This document shows, in pieces, positions 41,710-51,122 of a stretch of DNA of 56,983 nucleotides; position 1 is the first letter of the stretch; each line of letters opens with the position of its first letter. A program made the translations under genes and the position numbers. The DNA comes from a bacterium (GTDB lineage Bacteria > Verrucomicrobiota > Kiritimatiellia > CAIKKV01 > CAITUY01). The notes beneath the pieces are model-generated. The model made no database searches. It was not told the DNA's origin and saw nothing but the letters and a program-made list of their open reading frames with translations. The stretch covers positions 1 through 56,983 of the forward strand of contig JBAXWB010000031.1 in NCBI GenBank assembly GCA_037128595.1, in the 5' to 3' direction.

Positions 41710-44319
41710 ATGAAATATTTCACCATTGCAGCCATCATTCTCACCGTTGCCATCCACGCCGTTTCCGCCCAGCCTGAGTTCGAGGACGGACGACGAAGTG
41801 CCGGCCTGCGTAGCGCCAAACTGGCAGATCCCACTCACATTGAGCTCATGTTCGGGAGCGGACTCTCCCAGTGGAGTCTGGCCAAACATGCCGAATGGAT
41901 CCAAGTGGTAAGCCCGACTGATGCCGCCTTCCAGCGAGGTGTGCCGGTCACCTCCGTCACCTTTGGCACGGCCGAGCCGGACGGAACCACCCCCGCCGGC
42001 TGGAGCGGCCCCCGCTTCACACGAACCCCGGCAACCGTGGTGCTGCCAGCCGACCAGCCGATGAAACCGGGCCAGGCGTACTTCATCCGGGTCAATGGTC
42101 CCCAGTCGCTCGCGAATAACCTGGCGGCACAATGGATCACCGGCACGGCCGCCCCTACCGGTGAAGACCGCTCTCCACGCTACGGCCTGCGTCAGGCGCG
42201 GATCGTCACCCCCACCCTGATCCAACTCGCCATCGGCCCCGGCATCGATCTCACACGTCTGGCGGATCCCAGCGGCATCGCCGTGACCTCACCCGACGAT
42301 CCCGCCTTCACCTCACCGGTCCAGCCTAAACGCATTGGCCGCCGTTCCACTTTGGACTTCTACCTGCCCAATGGCTGGCCCTGGCGCCACTTTGACAACC
42401 ACCTGGTGTTTATCGAATTGCCCATACCGATGAAGCCGGGGCGGCAATACCGCATTGACCTCGCCGCCAAGGCCGGGGCGGCGGTGGTATGCGGCGAAAC
42501 GACCGCCACCGTCACCCTCAACGACCGCATCTCCCTCAATCCGGCCATTAAGGTCAATCAGATCGGCTACCTGCCCGACGCCACCAAGTACGCCTACCTT
42601 GGCTTGTGGCTGGGCAATATGGGCGCCTGCGATTTGTCAGGTGTCACCACCGCCTTCGAGGTCCGCGACGCCCGCTCTCATGCCGTGGTCCTCACCGGCG
42701 CTCCGACCCTGCGCCGCCGCGCCACGTTCCGCTTGGTGGACGGTAAGCAGGTACCGGTCACCCCCCCCCGTGCCGGGACCAAAGCTGAAGGGCCGGAGAC
42801 GGTCTATAAGCAGGATCTGAGCTACGAGGATGTCTGGCAGGTCGACCTGTCGGCGCTCCGGACCCCGGGCCACTACTATCTCGCCCTCCCCGGTGTCGGA
42901 CGCAGCTATGAGTTCAGCGTCGCCGCCGACGTCTATGCCGTGCCCTTCGCCACCGTGATGAGCGGCCTCTACCACCAGCGCTGCGGAATCGAGCTCGGGG
43001 CGCCCTGTTCGCAGATCTGGCGGGCGGCCTGTCACCGCGGCACTACGGAATACTCGACCGCCACCCTGGATACCGCCAAGGATATCCGGAGCCTGGCGAC
43101 GTTCGCCACCGACGGGAAGAAACACGATCTATTTGGCGGCCACCACGATGCCGGCGACTGGAATCCACGCGCGCATCTGGACGTAGCCAAGGGGCTGTTG
43201 CTGGCATGGGAACTCAACCCCACCGCCTTCTCTGACGGCCAGCTCAACATCCCGGAGAAAAGTAACGGCATCCCTGATATCCTCGACGAGGCCCGCTGGG
43301 CACTCGACCTGTGGAGCCGGCTGCAGGACCCCGACGGAGGGGTGCATGAGTATGTAGAGTCGGAGGGCGATCCCCGCGACGGCGATGCGCCGGAAACCGA
43401 TACCCTGCGCGAGTTTGCCTACGCTCCAACCGCCCGTGGCAGTTATGCCTTTGCCGCAGTATCCGCACAGGCCGCCATGGCCTGGAAAACGGCCGGCCAA
43501 GGCAAGGAAGCGGATGGATTCCTGGCCCGCAGCCGCAAGGCCTGGGATTGGGCCGAAGCGCACGACGGCGCTGCCGCCGCCGACCAGCGCGCAGAGGCCG
43601 CGGCCGCCCTCTTCCGTGCCACCGGCGAAACCGTCTTCGATACCGCCTTCCGGGCAGCATCGGTCCTGGCCCAAACGCCATCGGCCGATCTGAGCCAGTA
43701 CGGAAAATATGACCAGCTCTATGCCTCCTTCCACTACCTGCGTGCGGCCAAGGCTGATCCCGTGTTGAAAGCCACCCTGGCCGCCGCCTTTGAACGCACC
43801 TTTGCCGACTGGAAGCGGGCGGCGGAAACCACGACGTACCGCCATATGCGCAGTCCCTACGCCCCCAGCAGCTGGGGCACCGGCGGCCTGCCGGTATGGC
43901 CGGAAGTCCCGGCGATGACCTCCGTGGTGGCTACCGATCCGGCCGTGCGCACCGCGGCACGCGACTGGTTACGGTTTACCGATGACTTCTCGCTGGGCTG
44001 CCACCCGATGAACCTGGTGTTCACTGTCGGGCTCGGACAGCGGTACGTCACGTCGGCCTTCAGTCATCTGATGCGAACGACGCCCCCGGGCCTGATCCCC
44101 GGCCTGATCAGCAATGGGCCGGGCGGTCACTTCAACGCCGGCGAGGCACCTGGCCAGAGCATGGCCAAATGGCCCGCCCAGAGCCTCTACCCGCCCGGTC
44201 CCTGGCCGGTGCTCTATATGTACGGGGAGGATACTGCTCCCGGGATGAATGAAGGCATCGTCGCCAATCAGGTGAAGGTGGCCCTGGCTTATGCCCTGTT
44301 CCTGCCGCCACATCCCTGA
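41710..44319 (+). CDS. Secreted glycoside hydrolase family 9 enzyme (GH9)
   Basis: The 869-residue protein has a signal peptide (1-20), two similar N-terminal beta modules (about 30-145 and 158-270), a cellulase N-terminal Ig-like domain (about 277-403), and a GH9 catalytic domain (about 408-866). The catalytic base region is GGHHDAGDWN (D480, D483) and the general acid is E848 in APGMNEGIVANQV. GH9 enzymes cleave beta-1,4-glucans and related chains by inversion. It lies 17 nt upstream of the cysteine-cluster gene and is probably co-transcribed with the second GH9 gene. Confidence 0.9.
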   Translation: MKYFTIAAIILTVAIHAVSAQPEFEDGRRSAGLRSAKLADPTHIELMFGSGLSQWSLAKHAEWIQVVSPTDAAFQRGVPVTSVTFGTAEPDGTTPAGWSGPRFTRTPATVVLPADQPMKPGQAYFIRVNGPQSLANNLAAQWITGTAAPTGEDRSPRYGLRQARIVTPTLIQLAIGPGIDLTRLADPSGIAVTSPDDPAFTSPVQPKRIGRRSTLDFYLPNGWPWRHFDNHLVFIELPIPMKPGRQYRIDLAAKAGAAVVCGETTATVTLNDRISLNPAIKVNQIGYLPDATKYAYLGLWLGNMGACDLSGVTTAFEVRDARSHAVVLTGAPTLRRRATFRLVDGKQVPVTPPRAGTKAEGPETVYKQDLSYEDVWQVDLSALRTPGHYYLALPGVGRSYEFSVAADVYAVPFATVMSGLYHQRCGIELGAPCSQIWRAACHRGTTEYSTATLDTAKDIRSLATFATDGKKHDLFGGHHDAGDWNPRAHLDVAKGLLLAWELNPTAFSDGQLNIPEKSNGIPDILDEARWALDLWSRLQDPDGGVHEYVESEGDPRDGDAPETDTLREFAYAPTARGSYAFAAVSAQAAMAWKTAGQGKEADGFLARSRKAWDWAEAHDGAAAADQRAEAAAALFRATGETVFDTAFRAASVLAQTPSADLSQYGKYDQLYASFHYLRAAKADPVLKATLAAAFERTFADWKRAAETTTYRHMRSPYAPSSWGTGGLPVWPEVPAMTSVVATDPAVRTAARDWLRFTDDFSLGCHPMNLVFTVGLGQRYVTSAFSHLMRTTPPGLIPGLISNGPGGHFNAGEAPGQSMAKWPAQSLYPPGPWPVLYMYGEDTAPGMNEGIVANQVKVALAYALFLPPHP

Positions 44320-44336
44320 TCCGTCCTCCCGGTCCA

Positions 44337-45002
44337 ATGAAGAAATACCCCCGGTATATCGATGTAGACCTGAACGCCATTTCCACGGTGGCTCACCAGT
44401 GCTCAGGATGTTCCCACACGGACGCCTGCTGCTGCGCGGTCCATGAAGTTTGTGTCACTGCGCGTGAGATGAAAACCATTATCGGGGCACTCCCCCTGGC
44501 CGCCCGGCATTGTCCCGATCTGGAAAACGGGGAAGGATTTGACAACGTCTTCGACGAGGTGGAGCGCGGAGTGTTTGCCATTGATACCCATGAGAACGGG
44601 CTCTGCGTTTTTGCCTACCAGTCTCATTCGGGGATCCGGTGCGCCCTCCACAGTGCCGCCCTTGAGATCGGCCTGTCGCCCCACCTGCTTAAGCCCTCTT
44701 CCTGTACACTCTGGCCGCTCGTCCTGCGGTACCCTCCAGATGCCGCCCTGTCGATCTGTGACGATGCCCTTCGGTTTCACTGCAATCGCAAAGTCAAGGC
44801 GGGCCGCATTTCGCCCGAGCTACTCGATTCCCTCGAGAAACTATTGGGGGCGGCGGTCTGCGGCCAAATCCTGAAGGGCGCCCAGGCAGGACACAAGCGG
44901 GCGAGATTACGGCTACCCTCCCCCTTCCCGATGGAGTCAGGGCACCCTGTGGTTAAGCCAACCGGCAAGCCTGCATCGATCAACAAAAAGGAATACCCAT
45001 GA
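44337..45002 (+). CDS. Cysteine-cluster protein (YkgJ/DUF3109-like)
   Basis: The 221-residue protein has no signal peptide. It is cysteine-rich: CSGCSHTDACCCAVHEVC at about 22-39, then IRCALHSAALEIGLSPHLLKPSSCTLWPL near 100-126, CDD and HCN later. The spacing recalls the YkgJ/DUF3109 group of putative Fe-S or zinc-binding proteins. Its role is unknown. It sits between two GH9 genes, with its stop overlapping the next start (ATGA), which is an unexpected partner for secreted cellulase-like enzymes. Confidence 0.65.
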   Translation: MKKYPRYIDVDLNAISTVAHQCSGCSHTDACCCAVHEVCVTAREMKTIIGALPLAARHCPDLENGEGFDNVFDEVERGVFAIDTHENGLCVFAYQSHSGIRCALHSAALEIGLSPHLLKPSSCTLWPLVLRYPPDAALSICDDALRFHCNRKVKAGRISPELLDSLEKLLGAAVCGQILKGAQAGHKRARLRLPSPFPMESGHPVVKPTGKPASINKKEYP

Positions 45003-47917
45003 GACCTCTGATATGCATGATTCGGACTTTTGCGATTTTCACCTTGGTGGCAGGCATGACTTCTCAAGCGGCCCCCTACTTCGTCGATCTTCGCCCCGTT
45101 GCCAATTCAAGTTTTGGGGATGACGGCCTTGCCAATAACGGCCAAGGGGGCTGGACGGATGAAGGGATCAACGACATGTTGATCTATCCCCCCATCCCCC
45201 CGGGAATCATTACCCGGAATGGATATCACTTCCAGATCATTGATCCGGCTCAGAACAACAGTCGGTCCGTCGTGCTGCTCCAAGGCCAGATCAGGGGCAC
45301 CAACTACCCCGTGTCGGTCACCGTGAAGCTCCCCAACGTGAAGGGCAAGTATATCTATTTCCTGCAGAATGCCGCAGGGCCGCCCCCCGCCCTGCCACCC
45401 GACTATACCGTGGCCCGTTACACGATCCACTACGCCGATCATTCCGAGGTGGTCCTCCCCATGCGCAATAATATCGAACTCCGCCAATGGTGGTGCTCAG
45501 CCTGGTGGGACAATGCCGGAGCCCGGAGCTGGCCCATATTCACAGGCTGCAATTTCTACTCTGTGAAATGGGATCAATACATTGGCGTGTGGGCAACCGA
45601 ATGGACCAACTCAGCGCCTGAAAAGGCCATCACCTCGATCACGCTGGCGTCGGAAGGCAAAGCCGTGCCGGCCATCTACGCCATCACACTTGATGACGCG
45701 GACTATTTCAACGCTCCTGATGTGAAGCTGGATTTCAAGCGACCAGAGAGCCCGCCGGAAGGATTTTTCGATGAGCGGATGGCCATTGAGAACAAGGCCA
45801 TCCTGAAAGGGATGACTGAACTCGGCATGGCTCAAGGCATCCGGAAAACGGAAATCATCCGGCCTGACCTCCTAGCCGTGACCCTCGACGGGATCGTGGC
45901 AGGGGGCCCCGGCCAGGGCGAAGCCAAAGCCCGAAAGCTTCAGAGCCCGGACCATTTTACCCTTTCAAGCACTGGCGACCCGGCCTTCGCCCCTGGCATG
46001 CACCCCGCGCGCGTCGGCCGGCTCTCGTTCGACAACTGGACCGGGGATATCGGAAGCTTTCCGGGTAATCATGTCTACTGGCACACCTATTACCTCCAAC
46101 TAACGACCCCCTTGAAAAGTGGCAAGTCGTATTCCATTCAAGTGGCTGGCTTTCCCACCACGGCAACCGCGCAGACTACATTGGCGTATTCGGATCGCAC
46201 CACGCTCACCCCGGTCATCAAGGTCAATCAGGCCGCGTATTCCTCGAAAAGCCAGAAACGCTACGCATATCTCGGCTGGTGGGCCGCCGACCTCGGCGCG
46301 GTCGACTATTCCTCCTTTCAGACATTTCAAGTGTTAAATGCCGATAACAATCAACGGGTCCACGAGGGCGCCATTACCCTTTCATGCCTAACCAACTCAG
46401 CGAGTGGCGAGTCGGTCTATGAAATGGACCTCGCCCCGATTCACGCCTCCGGGCGCTATTATATTTATATACCCGGACTCGGTCGCTCCGATACCTTCGG
46501 CATCGGCCAGGACGGGATGAAAGACCTTTACATAAAGACCATGCGCGGCTTCCTGGTTCAGCGTTGCGGGGCGGAGTTGACGTCCAAGGTGACAGATTAC
46601 CCCCGTCATCCCTGCCATCTGACGAATTATGAAAACGGGCACCTGGTGGAACATGGCCCACCCCTGACACCCAACGAGCCGGTCCGCGAGTTCCGCGGGG
46701 GCTATCATGATGCCGGGGACTGCGATCTGTTTTACCTGCATCTGGTTGCCAGCCAGCAGATCCTGACCTCCTATGAATGTTTTCCTGCCGCCTTTGCTGA
46801 CGGCGAACTGAACCTTCCTGAAAGCGGAAACGGGATTCCGGACATCCTGGACGAAGTGCTCTGGGGGCTGAAGTTCTACGCCGACAACCAGCTTCCCGAC
46901 GGAGGCATCTACGCCGGCCGGGCCAATGACGAGGATTACGGCTACAAGGAGTGGAAAACCGAATGGGCGACACAGTTCGGCCCCCTTCCTCCCTTCGGGA
47001 ATTTCCCGCCCTGTAATGCTTCCGCCAATATCTTTGCCGCAGTCGCCAGCCATGCGGCCAGGGTGCTTCAGCCCTTCGATCCCAAGCAGAGCAATCAATT
47101 GCTGGGTCAGGCGTTCAAGGCCTATGAATGGGGCCTGAAACACCAGTCTACGGACTACGAAACCAATGGTATTTCCTATGGCCGAATCCCTTGGAAACGG
47201 GCCTGGGCACTGGCCGCGGCCGAACTTTTCAACACTACCGGCGAGCCCCGGTTCAATACGGATTTCACCAATCTTTACAAAAACGGCGTGGCCCAGGCCT
47301 TCAAATGGGATGAAGGTTGGCAACACCCTCTTATCGCTTGGCCCTACGCCAGTAGTACCCGGAAAGGAATCGACCCGGAGGTCCAGAAGGCCACCCGGGC
47401 CGCCATCCTGAAGTGCGCGGACGTCGATGTGAAATCGATCGAGAAATGGCCGTATCGCATGAGTACTGTACGCGAGTCCGGCGGCTGGGGAAGTCTGGTA
47501 GGTGGCGGACTTTATGGAAATAAATGCCTGATGGCTTACCTCCTGTCTCATGATCAGAAGTACCTGGACGCGGCGTCACTCAACGCCGACTACCAGTTGG
47601 GCGCCAATCCGCTCTCCCGAAGTTTTATCACAGGTATCGGATCCCGCCCCCCGATCCACCCGGAACTCCGGGCCTGGCTGTACAACAAAGAGGGGGTTCC
47701 CGCTCCCGGAATTCCGGTCTTTGGCCCTGGCGGAGCAGCCAAAAGCATGGGCGGAGTCTATCCCGCCATGATTCCCCCGTGGCGAGTCTGGCGGGAAAGC
47801 AAAGTTGACTCCCTGCATAACGAGTTCGGCCTGACAGGCCCACTCGGAGATGCCGCGATGCTATACAGCTTACTCTGGGCACTGGAAGCGCAGAGTTCAG
47901 CTCCGGCGACACCTTAG
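44999..47917 (+). CDS. Secreted GH9 enzyme with extra N-terminal beta domain
   Basis: The 972-residue protein has a signal peptide (about 1-24), a beta-sandwich N-terminal domain (about 27-235, 'FVDLRPVANSSFGDDGLANNGQGGWTDEGINDM' region), a linker and Ig-like module (about 240-500), and the GH9 catalytic domain (about 505-960). The base motif is GGYHDAGDCD (D571, D574) and the acid E942 lies in DSLHNEFGL. It probably attacks another beta-glucan or hemicellulose linkage than its neighbour. It overlaps the cysteine-cluster gene by 4 nt and is the last of the three-gene unit. Confidence 0.88.
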   Translation: MRPLICMIRTFAIFTLVAGMTSQAAPYFVDLRPVANSSFGDDGLANNGQGGWTDEGINDMLIYPPIPPGIITRNGYHFQIIDPAQNNSRSVVLLQGQIRGTNYPVSVTVKLPNVKGKYIYFLQNAAGPPPALPPDYTVARYTIHYADHSEVVLPMRNNIELRQWWCSAWWDNAGARSWPIFTGCNFYSVKWDQYIGVWATEWTNSAPEKAITSITLASEGKAVPAIYAITLDDADYFNAPDVKLDFKRPESPPEGFFDERMAIENKAILKGMTELGMAQGIRKTEIIRPDLLAVTLDGIVAGGPGQGEAKARKLQSPDHFTLSSTGDPAFAPGMHPARVGRLSFDNWTGDIGSFPGNHVYWHTYYLQLTTPLKSGKSYSIQVAGFPTTATAQTTLAYSDRTTLTPVIKVNQAAYSSKSQKRYAYLGWWAADLGAVDYSSFQTFQVLNADNNQRVHEGAITLSCLTNSASGESVYEMDLAPIHASGRYYIYIPGLGRSDTFGIGQDGMKDLYIKTMRGFLVQRCGAELTSKVTDYPRHPCHLTNYENGHLVEHGPPLTPNEPVREFRGGYHDAGDCDLFYLHLVASQQILTSYECFPAAFADGELNLPESGNGIPDILDEVLWGLKFYADNQLPDGGIYAGRANDEDYGYKEWKTEWATQFGPLPPFGNFPPCNASANIFAAVASHAARVLQPFDPKQSNQLLGQAFKAYEWGLKHQSTDYETNGISYGRIPWKRAWALAAAELFNTTGEPRFNTDFTNLYKNGVAQAFKWDEGWQHPLIAWPYASSTRKGIDPEVQKATRAAILKCADVDVKSIEKWPYRMSTVRESGGWGSLVGGGLYGNKCLMAYLLSHDQKYLDAASLNADYQLGANPLSRSFITGIGSRPPIHPELRAWLYNKEGVPAPGIPVFGPGGAAKSMGGVYPAMIPPWRVWRESKVDSLHNEFGLTGPLGDAAMLYSLLWALEAQSSAPATP

Positions 47918-47961
47918 CCGGAGTACTACTGTGGAACCTCTGAGGGGAGGCCCGTCAGCCA

Positions 47962-48419
47962 TCATCCGCCGGATTTTACATTTTCCGGATCCAGAGGATA
48001 GGGAGGGCATTTGGTTACGCCTTCGATGGTCATGTTGACGAACACCGTAGCCTCCTCGTAACAAATCCGATCCACTTGGCTCGCAGGCACCTGCACCTCC
48101 CGGCCTGAAAGCATGTGGCCTACTTTGACGACCAGTTGGCGAATGGCCCAACTCTGACGATCCAGCAGGAAATCACATACATGACCAACCACTCCATCGC
48201 TCGCCTTGATTTGGTACCCATTCACGGCTTGCGCGCTTCGCAGATGCACATCGGCAGGTTCGGATGGCAAGGCGTCCGCAGGGACAGGTTCATTCAGTCT
48301 GCGATCACATAACGGATGACCCAGTTCTGATCGTCAAAGTAAAAATCCTTCACATGTCCGATGTTTCCATCTGACGCGCCGAGTTTGGCTCCATACAAAT
48401 GCTTCATGCTATGTAACAT
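47962..48419 (-). pseudogene. Broken two-domain PRC-barrel protein gene
   Basis: Two pieces lie in different frames. 48419-48294 encodes 41 residues, MLHSMKHLYGAKLGASDGNI...YVIAD then TGA, the first half of a PRC-barrel. 48270-47962 encodes the second PRC-barrel (HLRSAQAVNGYQIKASDGVVGHVCDFLLDRQSWAIRQL). Homologues of this type run the two barrels together as one protein of about 240 residues. Here the end of the first barrel and the linker are deleted and the frame is shifted. The second piece might still be made from a TTG at 48270, but it has no ribosome site. Confidence 0.7.
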
Positions 48420-48592
48420 AAGTTTCCCTTTCGTATTAATACCACCCTCATATTCGTCATCAGTCAGGGGGTATAACCCGCTCTGGGCGTACCCCCTGCA
48501 ATAACGCCTGATCAGAGAGGGATCGTGATCTGCTCAGGTGGCCGCAAAATGTGGGCGGACATGAACGATTCGTTCGTAAAAGAAAATGAATA

Positions 48593-49690
48593 TTATTGAA
48601 CCGGGGACAGCACCACCCTGAAACCAATGCTTTTACCCGCATAATCCGGACCTGTACTGTCGCGAAAACCAACCCCAGACTCATTGGCGTAGCTCATGTA
48701 ACTGCCACCGCGAAACACACGCGCATAACCCTCATAGCCCGGATACCAGTTCCAGCACCATTCCGAAACATTCCCCGTCATATCATACAATCCATAACCG
48801 GTCTTCCCAGCCTCAAACGCACCCACCGGACTGGTATAGGGGCTATCCCCCACGGCATACCTCGCGTCATAGCCCAAATAGCCCAGGTCATAGCCATATC
48901 CGCTAGGATATCCAGTGTAGTTGGCCTGATCATGATCAATCGTATCCCCCCACGGGAATCGCTTTCCAGAAAGTCCACCGCGTGCCGCATAGTGGAACTC
49001 CGCATCCGTTGGCAACCGATACCCACCAAGATTCAAGTCGCAAGTCACCGCATTATCCTGACCGCTCCGGTAGACATTGCCCCCCACCCGATAACTGACC
49101 GGCCTCCCCTCTTTTTCACTCCTGGCATTGCACCATTTCACACAGTCGAACCAGTTCACCATTTGCACGGGATGATCTTCCGCCTTGCCACTGCCAACGT
49201 TATCGAAACTGTACCCGTTGGTGATCGCCCAATTATAGACCGCGTCCCACTTCGCCTTCGTCACCAAATATTTGTCCATGTAAAACGGCATGGCGTTGTT
49301 TAGTGTGTACGCTCCGGAATCTGGATCCACCCCGCTATTGGTCCCGGCAGGAATCGGAATCGTGCCGAGCGGCAAGACGACCATCGTCGCCACCAGCCGG
49401 TAGCACATCGGTACCAGCACCGATATCGTTCCCGTGCCGTTGAGCGGAGCCGGGATAACATCAAGCGACGCTGCGGCCGCCGCAAAGTTAGTCCAGCCGC
49501 CCCCGGGCGACGAAGCCCATTCAATCCGGTAACTCGTGGCATGTTGCGCTTCATTCGAAACCCCGCCGAACGTCAATTGCCCGCTGGAGGTGAATCCCTG
49601 AATCACCAGATCGTCAGCACGACTGACGATCCCTGAAAGCATCATCCCACCCATCACTGCCAACACTACCAGCCCGCTATATCGCTTCAT
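48593..49690 (-). CDS. Secreted SUMF1/formylglycine-enzyme-like domain protein
   Basis: The 365-residue protein has a signal peptide (about 1-25), a beta-sandwich segment (about 26-100), and a SUMF1 fold (about 105-362): IPAGTNSG, MPFYMDKYLVTKAKWDAVYNW, HPVQMVNWFDCVKWCNARSEKEGR, YRLPTDAEFHYAARGG, DMTGNVSEWCWNWY and FRGGSYM. The two active-site cysteines of true formylglycine-generating enzymes near the C-terminus are not present (the segment reads VGFRDSTGPDYAGKSIGFRVV), so it is probably not a sulfatase activator. Related secreted copies are common in PVC bacteria, with unknown role. Confidence 0.85.
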   Translation of the reverse strand: MKRYSGLVVLAVMGGMMLSGIVSRADDLVIQGFTSSGQLTFGGVSNEAQHATSYRIEWASSPGGGWTNFAAAAASLDVIPAPLNGTGTISVLVPMCYRLVATMVVLPLGTIPIPAGTNSGVDPDSGAYTLNNAMPFYMDKYLVTKAKWDAVYNWAITNGYSFDNVGSGKAEDHPVQMVNWFDCVKWCNARSEKEGRPVSYRVGGNVYRSGQDNAVTCDLNLGGYRLPTDAEFHYAARGGLSGKRFPWGDTIDHDQANYTGYPSGYGYDLGYLGYDARYAVGDSPYTSPVGAFEAGKTGYGLYDMTGNVSEWCWNWYPGYEGYARVFRGGSYMSYANESGVGFRDSTGPDYAGKSIGFRVVLSPVQ

Positions 49691-49862
49691 CCTGCCTCGC
49701 TTTCAGTCTAAGATCGGCCTAATAATTCTATCCCAACTATTGGTGACGTTAGTCCGCTTACAAGACGCAATCAATCATTTTCTCAAAACTCCACAGCCAT
49801 GCGCCAGGGGCTTTTGTTCCGGCCTATAACCCCGTAAATATGAGTGTTACGCCAAGCAATCC

Positions 49863-50222
49863 TCAGGGCGTTTCATTCACATCTTCGTCGGCCAGATGAA
49901 AACGGTGCATCACCCGGTGCAGGATCGGTGCCAGCACGATCCCCATGATGGACAGGAAGACCAGACCGCTGAAGATCGCGTAGAGGCCGGCAAAGAGTTT
50001 GGCGGAGAAGGTGGTCATTTGATCCACGGGTCCCATTCCGGCCAGGATCATGGCGGCATTCTGAAAGGAATCAATCCACGCCAGCCCGGCAATCTGGTGG
50101 TACCCCACCATGCCGATCGAAAGGGCCACCACGGCCAGACCTTGTGAAATCCCAAAACAGGCGGCCATGCGCCAGATAAAGGTGGGTAGTGAGGCCAACG
50201 GTTGGTGATGATGCTCATACAT
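49863..50222 (-). CDS. Small two-span membrane protein, channel-like motif
   Basis: The 119-residue protein has two hydrophobic segments (about 15-40 and 72-102) separated by SFQNAAMILAGMGPVDQMTT. The layout of two helices with a re-entrant 'GMGPV'-type loop and AGLYAIFSGLVFL recalls the potassium-channel-like ion_trans_2 fold, but the selectivity motif is absent. I cannot name its function. The N-terminus is His-rich (MYEHHHQP). Confidence 0.6.
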   Translation of the reverse strand: MYEHHHQPLASLPTFIWRMAACFGISQGLAVVALSIGMVGYHQIAGLAWIDSFQNAAMILAGMGPVDQMTTFSAKLFAGLYAIFSGLVFLSIMGIVLAPILHRVMHRFHLADEDVNETP

Positions 50223-50262
50223 GGGGGCAGTCTATCATGGCGCTGGAGCACTTCAACCATAA

Positions 50263-50349
50263 CAGGCACCCAGTTGAGCCTGTCGCGGCGCGTAGCGCCC
50301 CTCCCACAGGGAATCTATTCCCACTCATCATCCTTTAGTTTCAATCCCA
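50263..50349 (-). repeat. 87-bp accessory repeat, copy 1 (REP arm plus coding tail)
   Basis: This stretch and 51909-51995 have equal length and differ at only about four positions. It contains one arm of a GC-rich REP-like palindrome (TGTGGGAGGGGCGCTACG type) and, on the minus strand, 11 codons GLKLKDDEWE plus stop. Three of the differences fall in those codons; two are silent and one is Asp/Glu. The repeat starts 12 nt past the PIN toxin stop. Confidence 0.7.
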
Positions 50350-50360
50350 ACGGTCGAAAA

Positions 50361-50822
50361 TCACGGGAGGCGCAGCCGTAACGTGGATTTTCTTGTTGGC
50401 ACCGCCGTATATCCATTGATCGTCTTCATAAAGTCGGATGGCGAAACAATCTGAATCCCCTTGAACTCTGCCACATCCAACAGATGTTGATCACCGGAAA
50501 CGATAATGTCGGCCTTTGATTCCAAGGCACACTCCAGGATGATGTTGTCGTTCGGATCTGCGGTGATCACATTAACCCGAATAGCCGGATTGACAATATC
50601 GCAGACCGCATGCAATTCCTCAATGACCTGAAAGGCTTGTTCAGGAGAAAATCGGAACTTTGGCCGTTCCAGAACGTCACGAAGTTCATCCAAGATGGCC
50701 AAGGACAGAGAGCAATGAACCGAACCGCCGATGACAAGTTCAAGAATTGCGCGAGGGGGGCCATTAAAAAGGACTGCGGATATCAGGACATTTGTGTCCA
50801 AAACTACCCGATCCCGTTTCAT
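50361..50822 (-). CDS. PIN-domain toxin of a type II toxin-antitoxin pair
   Basis: The 153-residue protein has the PIN nuclease residues: D9 (VVLDTNVLISA), E46 (LDELRDVL), D92 (DPNDNIILECA) and D111 (VSGDQHLLD). PIN toxins cut RNA. The group 'putative toxin, PIN family' fits best. ATG at 50822 overlaps the antitoxin stop (ATGA), as is usual for antitoxin-first modules. The 87-bp repeat follows directly. Confidence 0.9.
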   Translation of the reverse strand: MKRDRVVLDTNVLISAVLFNGPPRAILELVIGGSVHCSLSLAILDELRDVLERPKFRFSPEQAFQVIEELHAVCDIVNPAIRVNVITADPNDNIILECALESKADIIVSGDQHLLDVAEFKGIQIVSPSDFMKTINGYTAVPTRKSTLRLRLP

Positions 50823-51070
50823 CGTTTTGAAGCCTTCTGCCGCCGATGGGCGTGAATCTCTACCGCGATATCCGACTCTGTGAGTTGTCCTCGCGCAACA
50901 ACGCTTTTGCCGTAGGCAAAAAGCTTGTCCCACCGCTGTTTACGGTCGATGTAGAGCCGTGCCGCTTCCCTTAGCAGTTCAGATCTCGACCTTGATTCCG
51001 CCAGCGCAAGCCGGTCAATCTCGGACAAAAGACTCCCCTGAAAGGATATATTTACCGTGGTTGATTGCAT
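50819..51070 (-). CDS. Ribbon-helix-helix antitoxin, partner of PIN toxin
   Basis: The 83-residue protein starts with a beta strand (TTVNISFQGSLLSEID) and a helix pair (RLALAESRSRSELLREAARLYID), the RHH/CopG DNA-binding fold. The C-terminal region should bind the toxin. ATG at 51070 is chosen because it begins right before the strand. A palindromic operator lies 30 nt upstream between the promoter hexamers, so autoregulation is likely. Confidence 0.88.
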   Translation of the reverse strand: MQSTTVNISFQGSLLSEIDRLALAESRSRSELLREAARLYIDRKQRWDKLFAYGKSVVARGQLTESDIAVEIHAHRRQKASKR

Positions 51071-51092
51071 TCTCGCCTCACTTTCTACTAAT

Positions 51093-51122
51093 AGAGTACA
51101 TACAATCATTGTATATTGTCAA
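51093..51122 (-). promoter_or_regulatory. Promoter with palindromic operator for the RHH/PIN module
   Basis: On the minus strand TTGACA (51122-51117) and TACTCT (51098-51093) are 18 nt apart. Between them lies a perfect palindrome ATACAAT-G-ATTGTAT (51100-51114). An RHH dimer binding here would block the polymerase, the usual autoregulation of such modules. Confidence 0.65.

Noticed and set aside
43129-43845. Open frame of 238 codons on the minus strand opposite the first GH9 gene
   Set aside because: Shadow of the GC-rich codons of GH9; Gly/Arg-rich low-complexity translation.
46397-47551. Long open frame of 384 codons on the minus strand opposite the second GH9 gene
   Set aside because: It is the antisense shadow of a clearly conserved GH9 catalytic domain, has no family match that I recognise and no ribosome site.
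48593-49690. Functional formylglycine-generating enzyme
   Set aside because: The catalytic cysteines at the C-terminal end of the SUMF1 fold are not present.
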